Shown here in pieces: positions 8,331 to 17,569 of a stretch of 46,304 nucleotides of DNA. The stretch is from Gammaproteobacteria bacterium (GTDB lineage Bacteria > Pseudomonadota > Gammaproteobacteria > GCA-001735895), in the NCBI GenBank assembly GCA_024763505.1, contig JANTFI010000006.1, positions 1 to 46,304 of the forward strand. The letters run 5' to 3'. The notes under the pieces were generated by a model. The model searched no databases, was not told where the DNA came from, and saw nothing but the letters and a program-made list of their open reading frames with translations. The position numbers and the translations under genes were made by a program. Numbering within the stretch: position 1 is the first letter of the stretch; each line of letters starts with the position of its first letter.

Positions 8331-8425
8331 TATGCCACAGGGATGTGGCATCAGAGCGTACAGGGAAGTATTCACCGCGTCCTGTACGAGCAACCACCGA
8401 CACTCGGGAAGAATTCGATTCATCG
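8331..8425. repeat. Fold-back intergenic repeat between ruvB and ybgC
   Basis: Two perfect stem-loops lie in tandem. The first is ATGCCACA-ggga-TGTGGCAT (8332-8351). The second is CGTACAGG (8357-8364) and CCTGTACG (8381-8388) with a 16-base spacer. The text GAGCGTACAGGGA..GTATTCAC.GCG resembles, from memory, a dispersed fold-back repeat common in intergenic regions of several gammaproteobacteria. It lies in the leader of the tol operon on the minus strand. No T-run follows, so it is not an obvious terminator. Confidence 0.5.
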
Positions 8426-8430
8426 CCCAC

Positions 8431-9474
8431 TCACTCGAACAAATCCCCGCTTTGCGGCGGCGCGGTTTCTTCGCTACGCGGTTTAAAGCCGAAGTGGGTA
8501 TAGCCGCGAGAGGTCGCCATGCGTCCGCGCGGGGTACGCATCATGAATCCCTGCTGGATCAGATACGGCTCGATCACATCTTCGATGGTACCTCGCTCTT
8601 CGCCGATGGCGGCGGCCAGACTTTCCACCCCGACCGGGCCGCCGTCGAATTTTTCGATCAGCGACAAAATCAGCCGCCGATCCATGTGATCGAGACCGCT
8701 CTGATCGACTTTCAGCATATCCAGCGCAGCGGTGGCAATCGGTTGATTGATGACGCCATCGGCCTTGACCTCGGCATAGTCGCGGGCGCGGCGTAACAGC
8801 CGATTGGCGATACGCGGCGTGCCGCGCGCGCGGCGGGCGATTTCTCTGGCGCCATCGGCGGTTGCCTGGATTTCCAGCAGATGCGCCGAGCGTTCGACGA
8901 TATGCGATAAATCTTCGAGCGAGTAAAACTCGAGCCGCTGCACGATACCGAATCGATCGCGCAGCGGCGAAGTCAGCAATCCGGCGCGGGTGGTCGCACC
9001 GACCAGTGTGAAGGGCGGCAAATCGAGCTTGATCGAGCGCGCGGCCGGGCCCTCGCCGATCATGATGTCGAGTTGATAGTCTTCCATCGCCGGATACAGA
9101 ATTTCTTCCACCACCGGGCTGAGGCGATGAATTTCATCGATGAACAGCACGTCATTGGGTTCGAGATTGGTCAACAGCGCAGCGAGGTCGCCGGGCTTTT
9201 CCAGCACCGGGCCGGAAGTCTGGCGCAGTTGTACCTGCAACTCGTTGGCGATGATGTGCGACAGCGTGGTTTTGCCCAGACCCGGCGGGCCGAAGATCAG
9301 TACATGGTCGAGCGCTTCCTGACGCTGGCGCGTGGCATTGATAAAGATATCCATCTGTTCGCTGACCTGCGGCTGCCCGACATAATCGGCCAGCAGCTTG
9401 GGACGAAGCGCGCGCTCCTGCACCGATTCATCGGATTCGGCGGCGGCGTCGATCAATCGTTTTTCATCCATCAT
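8431..9474 (-). CDS. ruvB: RuvB, Holliday junction branch-migration ATPase
   Basis: A 347-residue AAA+ helicase. Walker A is GPPGLGKT (62-69), Walker B is LFIDEIH (110-116), sensor 1 is GATTRAG and the arginine region is LRDRFG. A winged-helix DNA-binding domain lies at the C-terminus ([17 protein letters not shown], then [12 protein letters not shown]). It forms hexameric rings that drive branch migration with RuvA. Its ATGA overlaps the stop of the frame-shifted gene located between ruvA and ruvB. No LexA box was recognised nearby. Confidence 0.97.
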   Translation of the reverse strand: MMDEKRLIDAAAESDESVQERALRPKLLADYVGQPQVSEQMDIFINATRQRQEALDHVLIFGPPGLGKTTLSHIIANELQVQLRQTSGPVLEKPGDLAALLTNLEPNDVLFIDEIHRLSPVVEEILYPAMEDYQLDIMIGEGPAARSIKLDLPPFTLVGATTRAGLLTSPLRDRFGIVQRLEFYSLEDLSHIVERSAHLLEIQATADGAREIARRARGTPRIANRLLRRARDYAEVKADGVINQPIATAALDMLKVDQSGLDHMDRRLILSLIEKFDGGPVGVESLAAAIGEERGTIEDVIEPYLIQQGFMMRTPRGRMATSRGYTHFGFKPRSEETAPPQSGDLFE

Positions 9475-9972
9475 GATGATTCATTTGTTTTTTCCGCTGC
9501 TTGATCAGAAATCGTACCGGAGGCAACGTATTGTTTGTATTTTTCCTTGAACTCACTTTCGTCCATGTTTTTGAGGTAGTCCATACAAAATGAAAATGCG
9601 GTTGAGCCATCTTTTTTCAGCAGATAAACCCACCTTTCTGAACGCAACTTGATCGCTATTAACGCAAGTTGCATCAGCGCAATGATATATAAAGGGATAG
9701 CCAAAAGCAGCCACCACAGGCTCTCTAAACCCAGAGTCAGCCAAAGCGCCCCCAAACAGTGAAATTAAAAATGGCAACAAGTGCCTTGAAACGTCATGGC
9801 CAAATACGCTGGTTTCAGCAAACTCGCCACTCAACTGATCTCGGGGCACGGAAAGCTCACCGTAATGAAAGGGAGATCTCTTCCAGCTATACACGACTTT
9901 GGACTCATAAAATTTGAAGCGCTGTCGATACAGGGTGCTATTCACTTCAAGGATGAATTCAGGCTGAAGCAT
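9471..9972 (-). pseudogene. Small membrane protein gene between ruvA and ruvB, split by a single-base frameshift
   Basis: Two overlapping frames read as one protein if one C is removed from the run at 9749-9753 (GGGGG on the coding strand). The joined product would be 166 residues. Residues 1-65 form a soluble part rich in charged and aromatic residues (YSWKRSPFHYGELSVPRDQL) that resembles a small PH-like sheet. Two membrane segments follow (about 67-85 and 87-110: FGALWLTLGLESLWWLLL and beyond), then a soluble tail. It is packed tightly: TAATG overlap with ruvA and ATGA overlap with ruvB. I do not recognise the family. The break may be a sequencing error in a homopolymer, a real mutation or a programmed shift. 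Confidence 0.7.
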
Positions 9973-10583
9973 TACTTAATCGCGTTTTGCAGGGCTTGCT
10001 TGATCAGGCTTGCAGCGCTTTCATCGGCACCGGTTTTGGCAGCGAGTTTGACCATTTTTGCCGCATCGGCGGGTTTGTAGCCAAGCGCCTGCAGCGCCTC
10101 GACCGCTTCGTTTTGCACGCCGTTGGCAGTGGCCAGCCCGCCGCCCGGAACAGCACCTGTCGCAACTAGGTTGCTTTCGATGGCATCGATCTTGTCGCGC
10201 ATCTCTATGATCAGGCGCTCTGCGGTTTTCTTGCCGACGCCGGGCAGGCGAACCAGTGTCGCGACATCGCTGGACTGGATGCACAGTGAGAAATCCTGCT
10301 CGGAAATGCCGGACAGAATCGTCAGTGCCATCTTCGGTCCTACGCCGTTGACCTTGATCAGCAGGCGGAATAATTTGCGTTCCTGCTCGCTGAAGAAGCC
10401 GATCAGAGCGTGATGGTCATCCTTGATCAGGAGATGCGTCCACACCGCGACCGGGCAGCCTTCTTCCGGCAATTGGTAAAAGGTGGACATCGAGACATCG
10501 ACTTCGTAGCCGACCCCCTGACAGTCGATGAGGATTTGCGGTGCGCGCTTGATCGCGAGCGTGCCACTGAGTCGTCCGATCAT
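9972..10583 (-). CDS. ruvA: RuvA, Holliday junction-binding protein
   Basis: A 203-residue protein beginning MIGRLSGTLAIK at the ATG at 10583; the frame extends to 10664 but that part lies in ruvC. Domain I is an OB fold (about 1-65), domain II has two helix-hairpin-helix motifs (FRLLIKVNGVGPKMAL and LVRLPGVGKKTAERLI), and domain III (about 155-203) contacts RuvB. The start overlaps the ruvC stop (ATGA), showing coupled translation. Confidence 0.96.
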   Translation of the reverse strand: MIGRLSGTLAIKRAPQILIDCQGVGYEVDVSMSTFYQLPEEGCPVAVWTHLLIKDDHHALIGFFSEQERKLFRLLIKVNGVGPKMALTILSGISEQDFSLCIQSSDVATLVRLPGVGKKTAERLIIEMRDKIDAIESNLVATGAVPGGGLATANGVQNEAVEALQALGYKPADAAKMVKLAAKTGADESAASLIKQALQNAIK

Positions 10584-11104
10584 CGGCGGTAAGACCTCCG
10601 TTTGCTGAATGCTTTGGCGGGGATGCCGGTGCGGTTTTCCATCGCCGAGTGTTGCGCGTGGCAAATGGCGATGGCGAGTGCGTCGGCTTCATCCACCTGC
10701 AAGTCTTCACGCAGTGACAGCAGGTGCATAACCATGTGCTTGACCTGCTCCTTGTGCGCTGCACCCTTGCCGACCAGCGCCAGTTTGATTTCGCGTGGTG
10801 CGTATTCCGACACTTGCATACCGGCGTTGAAGGCGGCGCAGATGGCCGCGCCACGCGCCTGCCCGAGCTTCAGCGCCGAATCGGCATTCTTGTGCATGAA
10901 AACGTTTTCAATGCTCATGTGCTGTGGCTGGTGAATGGCGATAAGGTCGCTCAATTGTTCAAAAATATTACCGAGGCGCTGCGGAAAGGTCTCACCCTGC
11001 ACCTTGATATGCCCACTCTCGACGTAACGCATACGATTGGGCTGATTGTGGATGAAGCCGTAGCCGGTGATGCGTGAACCGGGGTCAATACCGAGAATGA
11101 TCAA
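10580..11104 (-). CDS. ruvC: RuvC, Holliday junction resolvase
   Basis: A 174-residue endonuclease that nicks four-way junctions symmetrically. The catalytic acidic residues are visible: Asp7 in GIDPGS, Glu66 in SIENVF, and Asp138 and Asp141 in DEADALA. It is followed by ruvA with a four-base overlap and preceded by yebC, ten bases upstream. The C-terminus is basic (KRRSYRR). Confidence 0.97.
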   Translation of the reverse strand: MIILGIDPGSRITGYGFIHNQPNRMRYVESGHIKVQGETFPQRLGNIFEQLSDLIAIHQPQHMSIENVFMHKNADSALKLGQARGAAICAAFNAGMQVSEYAPREIKLALVGKGAAHKEQVKHMVMHLLSLREDLQVDEADALAIAICHAQHSAMENRTGIPAKAFSKRRSYRR

Positions 11105-11114
11105 GGGTTTCGAC

Positions 11115-11849
11115 TCACTGTTCCGGCTCGGGAAAATCCGCGTTGGAAAACACTTCCTGCACGTCGTCGGATTCTTCCAGCGTATCGATCAGGCGCGTGA
11201 CCTTTTCCGCATCGGCCTGACTCAGTTGCACGTTATTGGCGGCGCGCATGGTCAGTTCCGATTCTTCCGGCTCGAACCCGGCGGCGATCATCGCTTCCTT
11301 GACCTTGATGTAATCTTCCGGCGCGGTCAGCACTTCGATCATGCCGTCGTCTTCGGTCACAACATCATCGGCACCGGCTTCGAGCGCGGCTTCCATGATT
11401 GCATCCTCATCGCTGCCGGGCGCATAGGTGAGTACGCCGAGGCTGGAAAACATGAACGCGACCGAGCCATCCTGCCCCAGATTACCGCCCGATTTGGTGA
11501 AGGCGTGGCGCACTTCGGCGACGGTGCGGTTGCGGTTGTCGGTGAGGCAATCGACGATCACGGCGACCCCGGCCGGGCCATAGCCTTCGTAGCGAATTTC
11601 TTCGTAATCGGAGCCATCCAGTTCGCCGGCACCGCGCTTGATCGCACGCTCGATCGGTTCTTTTGGCACTGATTGCGACTTGGCCTTGTCAACGGCGGCG
11701 CGCAAGCTGGGGTTGGAAGCCAGATCCGACCCACCGGCTTTGGCAGCAACGGTGATTTCGCGGATCAAGCGGGTAAACAGTTTGCCGCGCTTGGCGTCCT
11801 GCGCTTTTTTACGATGCTGGATGTTTGCCCATTTACTGTGACCGGCCAC
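11115..11849 (-). CDS. yebC: YebC family regulator / translation factor
   Basis: A 244-residue protein with the family signature [21 protein letters not shown] at the N-terminus and the three-domain TACO1 fold. YebC proteins have been described as DNA-binding regulators and, more recently, as factors that help ribosomes at proline-rich stalls. It is the first gene of a yebC-ruvC-ruvA-X-ruvB run. The final 25 residues are acidic ([20 protein letters not shown]). Confidence 0.95.
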   Translation of the reverse strand: MAGHSKWANIQHRKKAQDAKRGKLFTRLIREITVAAKAGGSDLASNPSLRAAVDKAKSQSVPKEPIERAIKRGAGELDGSDYEEIRYEGYGPAGVAVIVDCLTDNRNRTVAEVRHAFTKSGGNLGQDGSVAFMFSSLGVLTYAPGSDEDAIMEAALEAGADDVVTEDDGMIEVLTAPEDYIKVKEAMIAAGFEPEESELTMRAANNVQLSQADAEKVTRLIDTLEESDDVQEVFSNADFPEPEQ

Positions 11850-12019
11850 GGCTGAACCTCGATAAAAATTTGTGCGATTTTAGCATTGTTCGCTACGCAG
11901 GTCACAAGCGAACACAGACGGTTTTTCACTAACACAAAACCATTGAATAACAACCGAACGGGACGGATGCACAAGGCTCGATTGGTTTGATTTAATTTGG
12001 AAAGAGAAACGGGTAGCGA

Positions 12020-12706
12020 CTACCAGCCGGGCGGGAGCTTTTTCTCGATGGTGATATGTTTGCCCTCGATCGAGATATAACCGCCGGTTTTGAGTTCTTT
12101 GAGAATGCGATGCACCATTTCCCGGGTCGCGCCGACGCGCAGTGCGATATCTTGCTGGGTCAGTTTTTCTGTTACCAGTTTGTCGCCGATTTCTTCGGCA
12201 TGTTTGTACAACACGCGTACCACGCGGTTGTAAACATCTTCCAGCGCAAGGCTGCTGACTTCTTCGGTCAAATCCTGAATCAGGGCAACCAGTCGATTGA
12301 TGATGCGCATGCTGATCGCCGGTTTGCTGAGCAGGGTGTCCATGAATAATTGGCGCGATATCACCACCAGAGTGGTTGGCTCGGTGGTGATGATACTGGC
12401 CTGACGCGGTATGCCGCCCAGTGGTGCCAGTTCGCCGAAAGAATCCGTATCGGTCAGGGTGTTGATGATGATTTCCTTACCCTTGTCGTTTTGCAGAAAG
12501 ACATCGACCTTGCCTTCGATGATGACATACAGCGAGTCGGTTTCATCGCCTTGCGAGACCACAAGGCTGTTTTTATTGAATTGACGGGTCGAAACCTGGC
12601 TGGCGACCTGTCGGATATCTTCATCATCCAGCCCCTGAAACAAGGCGGCCTTGTTCAGGGTTTCGATCACTTTTTCGAGGCTGTCGGTAGCAGTTGTGTA
12701 TTCCAT
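12020..12706 (-). CDS. Crp/Fnr-family transcription regulator
   Basis: A 228-residue protein. An N-terminal cyclic-nucleotide-binding-like beta-roll (about 20-135) carries the glycines YVIIEGKVDVF and FGELAPLGGIPRQASI, which recall the phosphate-binding cassette GELALL..PR.A. The C-terminal winged helix-turn-helix (about 150-220) contains LTQQDIALRVGATREMVHR. It lacks an Fnr-type N-terminal cysteine cluster, so it is not an oxygen-sensing Fnr. The effector is unknown. It sits alone, 48 bases downstream of gpmI and on the same strand, so co-transcription is possible. Confidence 0.88.
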   Translation of the reverse strand: MEYTTATDSLEKVIETLNKAALFQGLDDEDIRQVASQVSTRQFNKNSLVVSQGDETDSLYVIIEGKVDVFLQNDKGKEIIINTLTDTDSFGELAPLGGIPRQASIITTEPTTLVVISRQLFMDTLLSKPAISMRIINRLVALIQDLTEEVSSLALEDVYNRVVRVLYKHAEEIGDKLVTEKLTQQDIALRVGATREMVHRILKELKTGGYISIEGKHITIEKKLPPGW

Positions 12707-12754
12707 GACGTCGATTCAGTTTGAGTGGCCTCCAGACCATCGGTTACCGGGGTC

Positions 12755-14299
12755 TCAGGTTGGATATTCTTCAAGCAACAGAGATTTGCCTGTCATTTCT
12801 TCTGGCTGCGCGATACCCATCAATTGCAGCAGGGTCGGGGCAATCGCTGACAGGTTTTCGCCGGTTGCCAAGCGCCATTGTACCTCATCGATGACCAGAC
12901 AGGGAACCGGGTACACGGTGTGCTGAGTATGTGGCTCTCCAGTGACCGGATCAACCATTTCATCACAGTTACCATGATCTGCGGTCAAGATAACCGAATA
13001 ACCCTCTTCTACGGCTACGTCGAGCACGCGTCCAACTTCGCGATCGAGTGTCTCCACGGCCTTGAGCACCGCGTCGCGCACGGCGGTATGGCCCACCATG
13101 TCACCATTGGCGAAATTCACTACCAGAAATGCGTATTCGTGTGACTGCAACGCAGTAATCATTTCATCGGCGACTTCGGCCGCGTTCATTTCCGGCTGCT
13201 TGTCGTAGGTGGGCACATCCGGTGACGGAATCATTTTGCGGTCTTCGCCGGGGAACCGGTTTTCCCGCCCACCATTGAAAAAGAACGTGACATGTGGATA
13301 TTTTTCGGTTTCTGCGCAGTGAAACTGACGGTAACCGGATTGGCTAATGACATTGCCGAGCATGGCCTTGGGCTGCTCCGGCGGAAATGCAATCGGCGAC
13401 AGGAATTTGGGGTCGTACTGGGTCATGCAGGTGACCGTGACCGGCTCGAAGTTACCCCGGTCAAAGCAATTGAAATCACCGTGAGACAGAGCCGCGGTCA
13501 GTTGACGTGAGCGGTCATTGCGAAAGTTAAAGAAAATAAATTCATCCCCCGCCTGCACCGGGATGTAGTCCGGCAGCACCGCGGGCATGATAAATTCATC
13601 GGTTTCGCCATCATCGTAGGCATCCTGCACAGCCAGCGTCACATTCTTGGCCTGATGGCCTTCGCCATGCACGATCGCCTTCCAGGCCAGTTCGGTACGC
13701 GACCAGCGGCGGTCACGGTCCATCGCGTAGTAGCGGCCGGAAATGGTGCCGATGACACCACCGTATTCTGACAATGCCAGTTCGATTTCCGGGATATAAT
13801 TCATCGCCGACTTGGGCGGGGCATCACGACCATCGGTGATGATGTGGACTTGCGGCACGACATCGTGGCGTGCGCACAATTTTATCAGGGCCAGCAAGTG
13901 GTTGATGTGGCTATGCACACCGCCATCGGACAATAAACCGATCAGGTTGACCGGGCGGCCCGCCTTTTTGGCATGCTGGATCGCACTCAAAAAGGCGGCA
14001 TTGCTGAAGAAGGTTTCATTTTCGATGGCTTCATCGATACGCACCAGATCCTGCTTGACTACGCAGCCGGTGCCGATGGTCATATGCCCGACTTCGGAAT
14101 TACCCATTTGCCCGACCGGCAGCCCAACGCCGAGGCCGGAGGCCTCCAGTGCGATATGGGAATGAGAGGAGAAATAACGGTCGAAATTGGGGGTATTGGC
14201 TTCAATAACGGCGTTATTGACCTTGCTGGGGTTTAACCCAAACCCGTCGAGAATAATCAAAACGGAGGGGCGGCGCGGGACGGATCTCGCTTCTGGCAT
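12755..14299 (-). CDS. gpmI: GpmI, cofactor-independent phosphoglycerate mutase
   Basis: A 514-residue glycolytic enzyme that interconverts 3- and 2-phosphoglycerate using Mn2+. The phosphatase core begins with LDGFG (Asp18, a metal ligand) and carries the phosphoserine nucleophile Ser68 in MGNSEVGHM. Later metal-binding motifs include VNFANGDMVGHT and LTADHGNCDEM near the C-terminus. The length matches the family (about 510). The ATG at 14299 fits; the first ten residues are less conserved than the rest. Confidence 0.96.
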   Translation of the reverse strand: MPEARSVPRRPSVLIILDGFGLNPSKVNNAVIEANTPNFDRYFSSHSHIALEASGLGVGLPVGQMGNSEVGHMTIGTGCVVKQDLVRIDEAIENETFFSNAAFLSAIQHAKKAGRPVNLIGLLSDGGVHSHINHLLALIKLCARHDVVPQVHIITDGRDAPPKSAMNYIPEIELALSEYGGVIGTISGRYYAMDRDRRWSRTELAWKAIVHGEGHQAKNVTLAVQDAYDDGETDEFIMPAVLPDYIPVQAGDEFIFFNFRNDRSRQLTAALSHGDFNCFDRGNFEPVTVTCMTQYDPKFLSPIAFPPEQPKAMLGNVISQSGYRQFHCAETEKYPHVTFFFNGGRENRFPGEDRKMIPSPDVPTYDKQPEMNAAEVADEMITALQSHEYAFLVVNFANGDMVGHTAVRDAVLKAVETLDREVGRVLDVAVEEGYSVILTADHGNCDEMVDPVTGEPHTQHTVYPVPCLVIDEVQWRLATGENLSAIAPTLLQLMGIAQPEEMTGKSLLLEEYPT

Positions 14300-14331
14300 G
14301 CAAATTCCTGCTTTCTAGAGCTTTCAGACAT

Positions 14332-14347
14332 GGCAACCCGGGTTGCC
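14332..14347. promoter_or_regulatory. Perfect 16-base palindrome upstream of gpmI
   Basis: GGCAACCCGGGTTGCC is a perfect palindrome 33 bases before the gpmI ATG and 81 bases past the MCP stop. It could be an operator for gpmI or a weak terminator stem for the MCP transcript. No T-run follows on either strand. Confidence 0.35.
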
Positions 14348-14427
14348 TGTTTCAAATATATGCCCAGCTTGAATCTGTTTTATCGTCTCGCCGAGCCGTT
14401 CAACCTATAACAGTGTTTCATTATACA

Positions 14428-16440
14428 CTAAACCTTGAACTGCTTCATCAGCTTCTGTAACTGCAGGGCCAGACTATTGACAGTGCGGCCATTTTCCGAC
14501 AACACCACAGACGAAGACACGGTTTGCTCGGACAATTCATTAATGGTGTTGACGTTTTCGCAGACCTGATTGGCAGTCTGGTTCTGTTCTTCGGTCGAGC
14601 TTGCGATTTCGCGGTTCATGCCTAGCATGCTTTCGGCAGCAGTTCCTATTTTTTCCAGCGACTGTCCGGCCATCCGCGCTTGCTCCAGACCTTCTCCCGC
14701 CTTTTCCTTACCGGTGGTCATCACCGCGACGGCTCGCTGCGACCCGCTTTGCAGGCGCTGAATCATGTCCTGAATTTCAGCGGTGGAATCCTGGGTACGC
14801 GATGCCAATGTGCGCACTTCATCGGCTACCACTGCAAAGCCACGTCCCTGTTCGCCCGCACGTGCCGCCTCGATCGCCGCATTCAAGGCCAGCAGATTGG
14901 TTTGCTCGGCAATGCCGCGGATCACATCCAGCACCCCGCTGATGGAACTGACATCCGACTCCAGTTCATTGATGACCTTTGCGGCTTGATCGACATTGTT
15001 GGCAACTTCATCACTGGATTGCAGAGACCGACTGACAATGGCTTTGCCTTCCTGAGCAATTTGAAAGGTTTGTTCCGCTACCCCGGCCGCCTTGCCGGTA
15101 TGTTCGGTAACATGCTGGATTTTTTTCACCATCGAGCCAATGGATTCGGCGATCTGGTCGATCTGCTCATTTTGCACCTGGATATCGGATTCAGTATTGG
15201 CGACCACCCGGTTCATTTCATCAGCTGACTGGATCAACTGGTTGCTGCAGCCTGAAACCTCGATCATCAATTGCTGTAATTTTTCGGAAAACTGATTGAA
15301 GGCTTGCGCAAGATCACCCAGTTCATCTCTGGATTTGACATCGATACGGCGTGACAGATCTCCATCCCCTGCGGCCGCCTGTTGTAATGCGGTCACAGTT
15401 TCATTCAGCGGTCGAGTGATCATCCGGCTGATGACAAATGCGACCAGAATGCCCAGCGCCAGACCCAGTACAGCAAGAATGATTTTTACCTTCAAGCCGG
15501 TATCGACGGTTGACAGCAAGTCTTCACTGCCCTGCTCCATCGCCACCGTTTCGGCGTATACCAGATCATCGATTTCATCCTGCATTTTTACCAGCAGTGG
15601 ATTGATTTCCTCATCCATCAGGTAGGAATCCATTCTGCGTTTCGGACTCTGATTGAGGTCGACCATGGTCTGCAGATTTTTTCTAATATTCTCGATATTG
15701 CGATTCAGAATCGCAACACCTTCTTCCTGCTCGAAATTATACAAATCCTCGAAGTCCGCCATTTTTTTGTTAAATACTTCGATCTGTTCCAGCGAATTGA
15801 GCAAGTTTTCGAGAACGCCCGGTTGCGGAGAAGCCAGAAAAAGTCGTAACGAAGTCATCAATTTTGCAAAATTGTAGCGATACTCATGCAGATATTGCAT
15901 CCAGGCCATTCTTTCTTCGCTTAATTCTTCTTCATCTTCTGCTGCAATCATCGAGGTCAGCGAGCCCAGAACACTGATCGATTCGGGGTTGATATTTTGT
16001 GCCGCAAAATCAGTGGCGGGTTCATTCAGCGTCGGGCTGGATGCCAGCGCCAGCATACGCTTTTCGTAAGCCTGAAACTTTTCAAACAAGCTTTGTAATT
16101 TTTGCAATGAAGCCTGCAATTCTTTGGATTGCTTCACCCGGGTCATAGCAGCCATTTCCTTCAGCACTTCACCGGCTTCGTATTGGGCATTCTGGTAGTT
16201 TTGCCGCTGTTTGTCGCTTTTGGTCAGCAGATAACTACTGAGAGAACTGGAAGCCTTGGCCAGATAGCCATTGAACTTGTGCGCCGCCAATACCAGTGGC
16301 TGCGACTTTTCGATTACATCTCTCACGGTATCCCGGGCATGCTGCAAGTTGAATACCGAGATCATGGCATTAATTAATAAAATGGTTAGCAATATGGCAA
16401 AGCCGATCCAGATTTTATGTTTAATTAACAATGTAGGCAT
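14428..16440 (-). CDS. Methyl-accepting chemotaxis protein
   Basis: A 670-residue transmembrane chemoreceptor. An N-terminal membrane segment (about 9-29) is followed by a long helical periplasmic sensor region (about 35-315), larger than a simple four-helix bundle, of unknown ligand. The second membrane segment is at about 318-338. A HAMP domain (about 336-390, [20 protein letters not shown]) leads to the cytoplasmic coiled-coil. The CheA/CheW-binding hairpin tip ([19 protein letters not shown], about 506-530) is intact. No CheR-tethering pentapeptide is seen at the C-terminus. It is transcribed alone from a probable FliA promoter. Confidence 0.95.
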   Translation of the reverse strand: MPTLLIKHKIWIGFAILLTILLINAMISVFNLQHARDTVRDVIEKSQPLVLAAHKFNGYLAKASSSLSSYLLTKSDKQRQNYQNAQYEAGEVLKEMAAMTRVKQSKELQASLQKLQSLFEKFQAYEKRMLALASSPTLNEPATDFAAQNINPESISVLGSLTSMIAAEDEEELSEERMAWMQYLHEYRYNFAKLMTSLRLFLASPQPGVLENLLNSLEQIEVFNKKMADFEDLYNFEQEEGVAILNRNIENIRKNLQTMVDLNQSPKRRMDSYLMDEEINPLLVKMQDEIDDLVYAETVAMEQGSEDLLSTVDTGLKVKIILAVLGLALGILVAFVISRMITRPLNETVTALQQAAAGDGDLSRRIDVKSRDELGDLAQAFNQFSEKLQQLMIEVSGCSNQLIQSADEMNRVVANTESDIQVQNEQIDQIAESIGSMVKKIQHVTEHTGKAAGVAEQTFQIAQEGKAIVSRSLQSSDEVANNVDQAAKVINELESDVSSISGVLDVIRGIAEQTNLLALNAAIEAARAGEQGRGFAVVADEVRTLASRTQDSTAEIQDMIQRLQSGSQRAVAVMTTGKEKAGEGLEQARMAGQSLEKIGTAAESMLGMNREIASSTEEQNQTANQVCENVNTINELSEQTVSSSVVLSENGRTVNSLALQLQKLMKQFKV

Positions 16441-16481
16441 GGCAAGTCTCGTCGATTCGTTTTTATCAGAGTGCTCAGCCT

Positions 16482-16508
16482 GTATCGACTAAAGCAAATG
16501 AATCTTGA
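16482..16508 (-). promoter_or_regulatory. Probable sigma-28 (FliA) promoter of the MCP gene
   Basis: On the minus strand TCAAGATT, 11 bases, GTCGATAC matches the FliA consensus TAAAGTTT-N11-GCCGATAA at 12 of 16 positions with exact spacing. Transcription would start near 16475, about 35 bases before the MCP ATG. MCP genes are classic FliA targets. Confidence 0.6.
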
Positions 16509-16638
16509 GAGTGATTTATCGTCTGGCCTGGCCGATATTGCCTGGAGTGTCCTGCCGGCTCAAGATCCGTACAAAGGAGTATAGAAGAAACTTTGGCAAC
16601 TCTGTGGCAGGCAGTTGTCTTTGAAGGCCAATGGGAAA

Positions 16639-17163
16639 TCAGGCTGTGACATCCAGATATGTTCCGGGGCTCGAAGCTGAATCCTCGGTCAGAATCTGCA
16701 ATTGGGCTCTGGCCTGTTGCAACATACCGGACGCCCTGGCCGCGACTTGTCGATCCTGACCCGACGGCTCAGCCGGAGCCATCGCCGCACGGATGATGGC
16801 TTGGGCTTTTTGGATCGTTGCCTGCGGGTTTCCGGCCACTGGAGAAGTATCGATACTCACTTCTCCGGCCACCGCATATAACCTTCCATCGGGTCCTTTC
16901 TGGTAACTGAACTGCGCTCCCGAAGTCACATACTGACCACCGGCAGCAACATGCGCCAGTTCGTGCGCTCTGACTTCACGATCACGATTTTTCAATTGTT
17001 GCAGTTGCGCGACCCGTTCCGGGTCTTGGGAAGAATCTGCTTTTTGCTGGCGGGCTTGTCTGGCGTCGGGCGAGGACGTTTCTTGCTGATCAGAGGGTGT
17101 GGCGGATGAAGAAGTTTTTGCGAAGAAAACCGTTGAAACAGGCGGATATGCTGACCCGATCAT
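16639..17163 (-). CDS. SprA-related putative metalloprotease-like protein
   Basis: A 174-residue protein with a low-complexity Ser/Gln/Asp-rich N-terminus (about 18-55). A conserved block RAHELAHVAAGGQYVTSGA contains HExxH (His67, Glu68, His71). It then has FSYQKGPDGRLYAVAGEVSID, typical of the SprA-related (PF12118-like) family. The HExxH suggests a zinc protease, but activity is not proven for this family as far as I know. There is no signal peptide, although export by a flagellar route is conceivable given the neighbour. It lies 17 bases after the mini rod-like gene and probably shares its transcript. Confidence 0.8.
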   Translation of the reverse strand: MIGSAYPPVSTVFFAKTSSSATPSDQQETSSPDARQARQQKADSSQDPERVAQLQQLKNRDREVRAHELAHVAAGGQYVTSGAQFSYQKGPDGRLYAVAGEVSIDTSPVAGNPQATIQKAQAIIRAAMAPAEPSGQDRQVAARASGMLQQARAQLQILTEDSASSPGTYLDVTA

Positions 17164-17180
17164 GGCAGCAACCCACCGAA

Positions 17181-17417
17181 TTAAACCTTGATATCGAGCA
17201 GAGTGCCGATACGCTCACCGGCAGCCTGTAGCGATTTTGCATTGGCCCGCAAACTGCTGATGATTTCGGTTTGTTCGACCAGCGCGCGGTCTTGCGTACG
17301 GGTGTCACGACCATTGGCCGCTTCGCTGCTGGCCACTTCGGACACGTTTCGTTCAAGACGTTGCTGCTGCAGTTGCAAGCCCGTATAGGACTGGCTGAAG
17401 GTATTCTGGATTTCCAT
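17181..17417 (-). CDS. Very short flagellar basal-body rod-like protein
   Basis: A 78-residue protein. Its N-terminus (SYTGLQLQQQRLERNVSEVA) recalls the N-terminal helix of FlgB/FlgC/FlgG/FlgE, and its C-terminus (EIISSLRANAKSLQAAGERI, then GTLLDIKV) recalls the C-terminal helix of the same family (QRAFQANAKVIQT..ML.TLL). The central globular D1/D2 part of real rod proteins is missing; only the two coiled-coil ends remain. It is followed by the SprA-like gene. The function is unknown; a small axial or adaptor protein is one possibility. Confidence 0.7.
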   Translation of the reverse strand: MEIQNTFSQSYTGLQLQQQRLERNVSEVASSEAANGRDTRTQDRALVEQTEIISSLRANAKSLQAAGERIGTLLDIKV

Positions 17418-17505
17418 GACGGAAGCCGGCTGCCAAGTAGTCTTTCGAGTGTATCAAAACACACTATTTCTCAAGGCTATGAGTCGAGAAATCTGGCATA
17501 AAAGT

Positions 17506-17522
17506 CCTGTTTTTCCGACAGG
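17506..17522 (-). terminator. Weak terminator-like hairpin after the secreted-protein gene
   Basis: The 5-base arms CCTGT / ACAGG around a seven-base loop are followed on the minus strand by ACTTTTATG. The T-run is short, so termination is uncertain. It lies about 50 bases downstream of the stop at 17570. Confidence 0.3.
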
Positions 17523-17569
17523 CGGTTTAAAGTTTTCGAAAAATCGGCTTTATTGCAACATTAAACCAT

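Noticed and set aside
17466..17492. Inverted repeat ATTTCTC / GAGAAAT before the mini rod-like gene
   Set aside because: The 7-base arms with a 13-base AT-rich spacer are too weak to claim an operator or terminator without other evidence.
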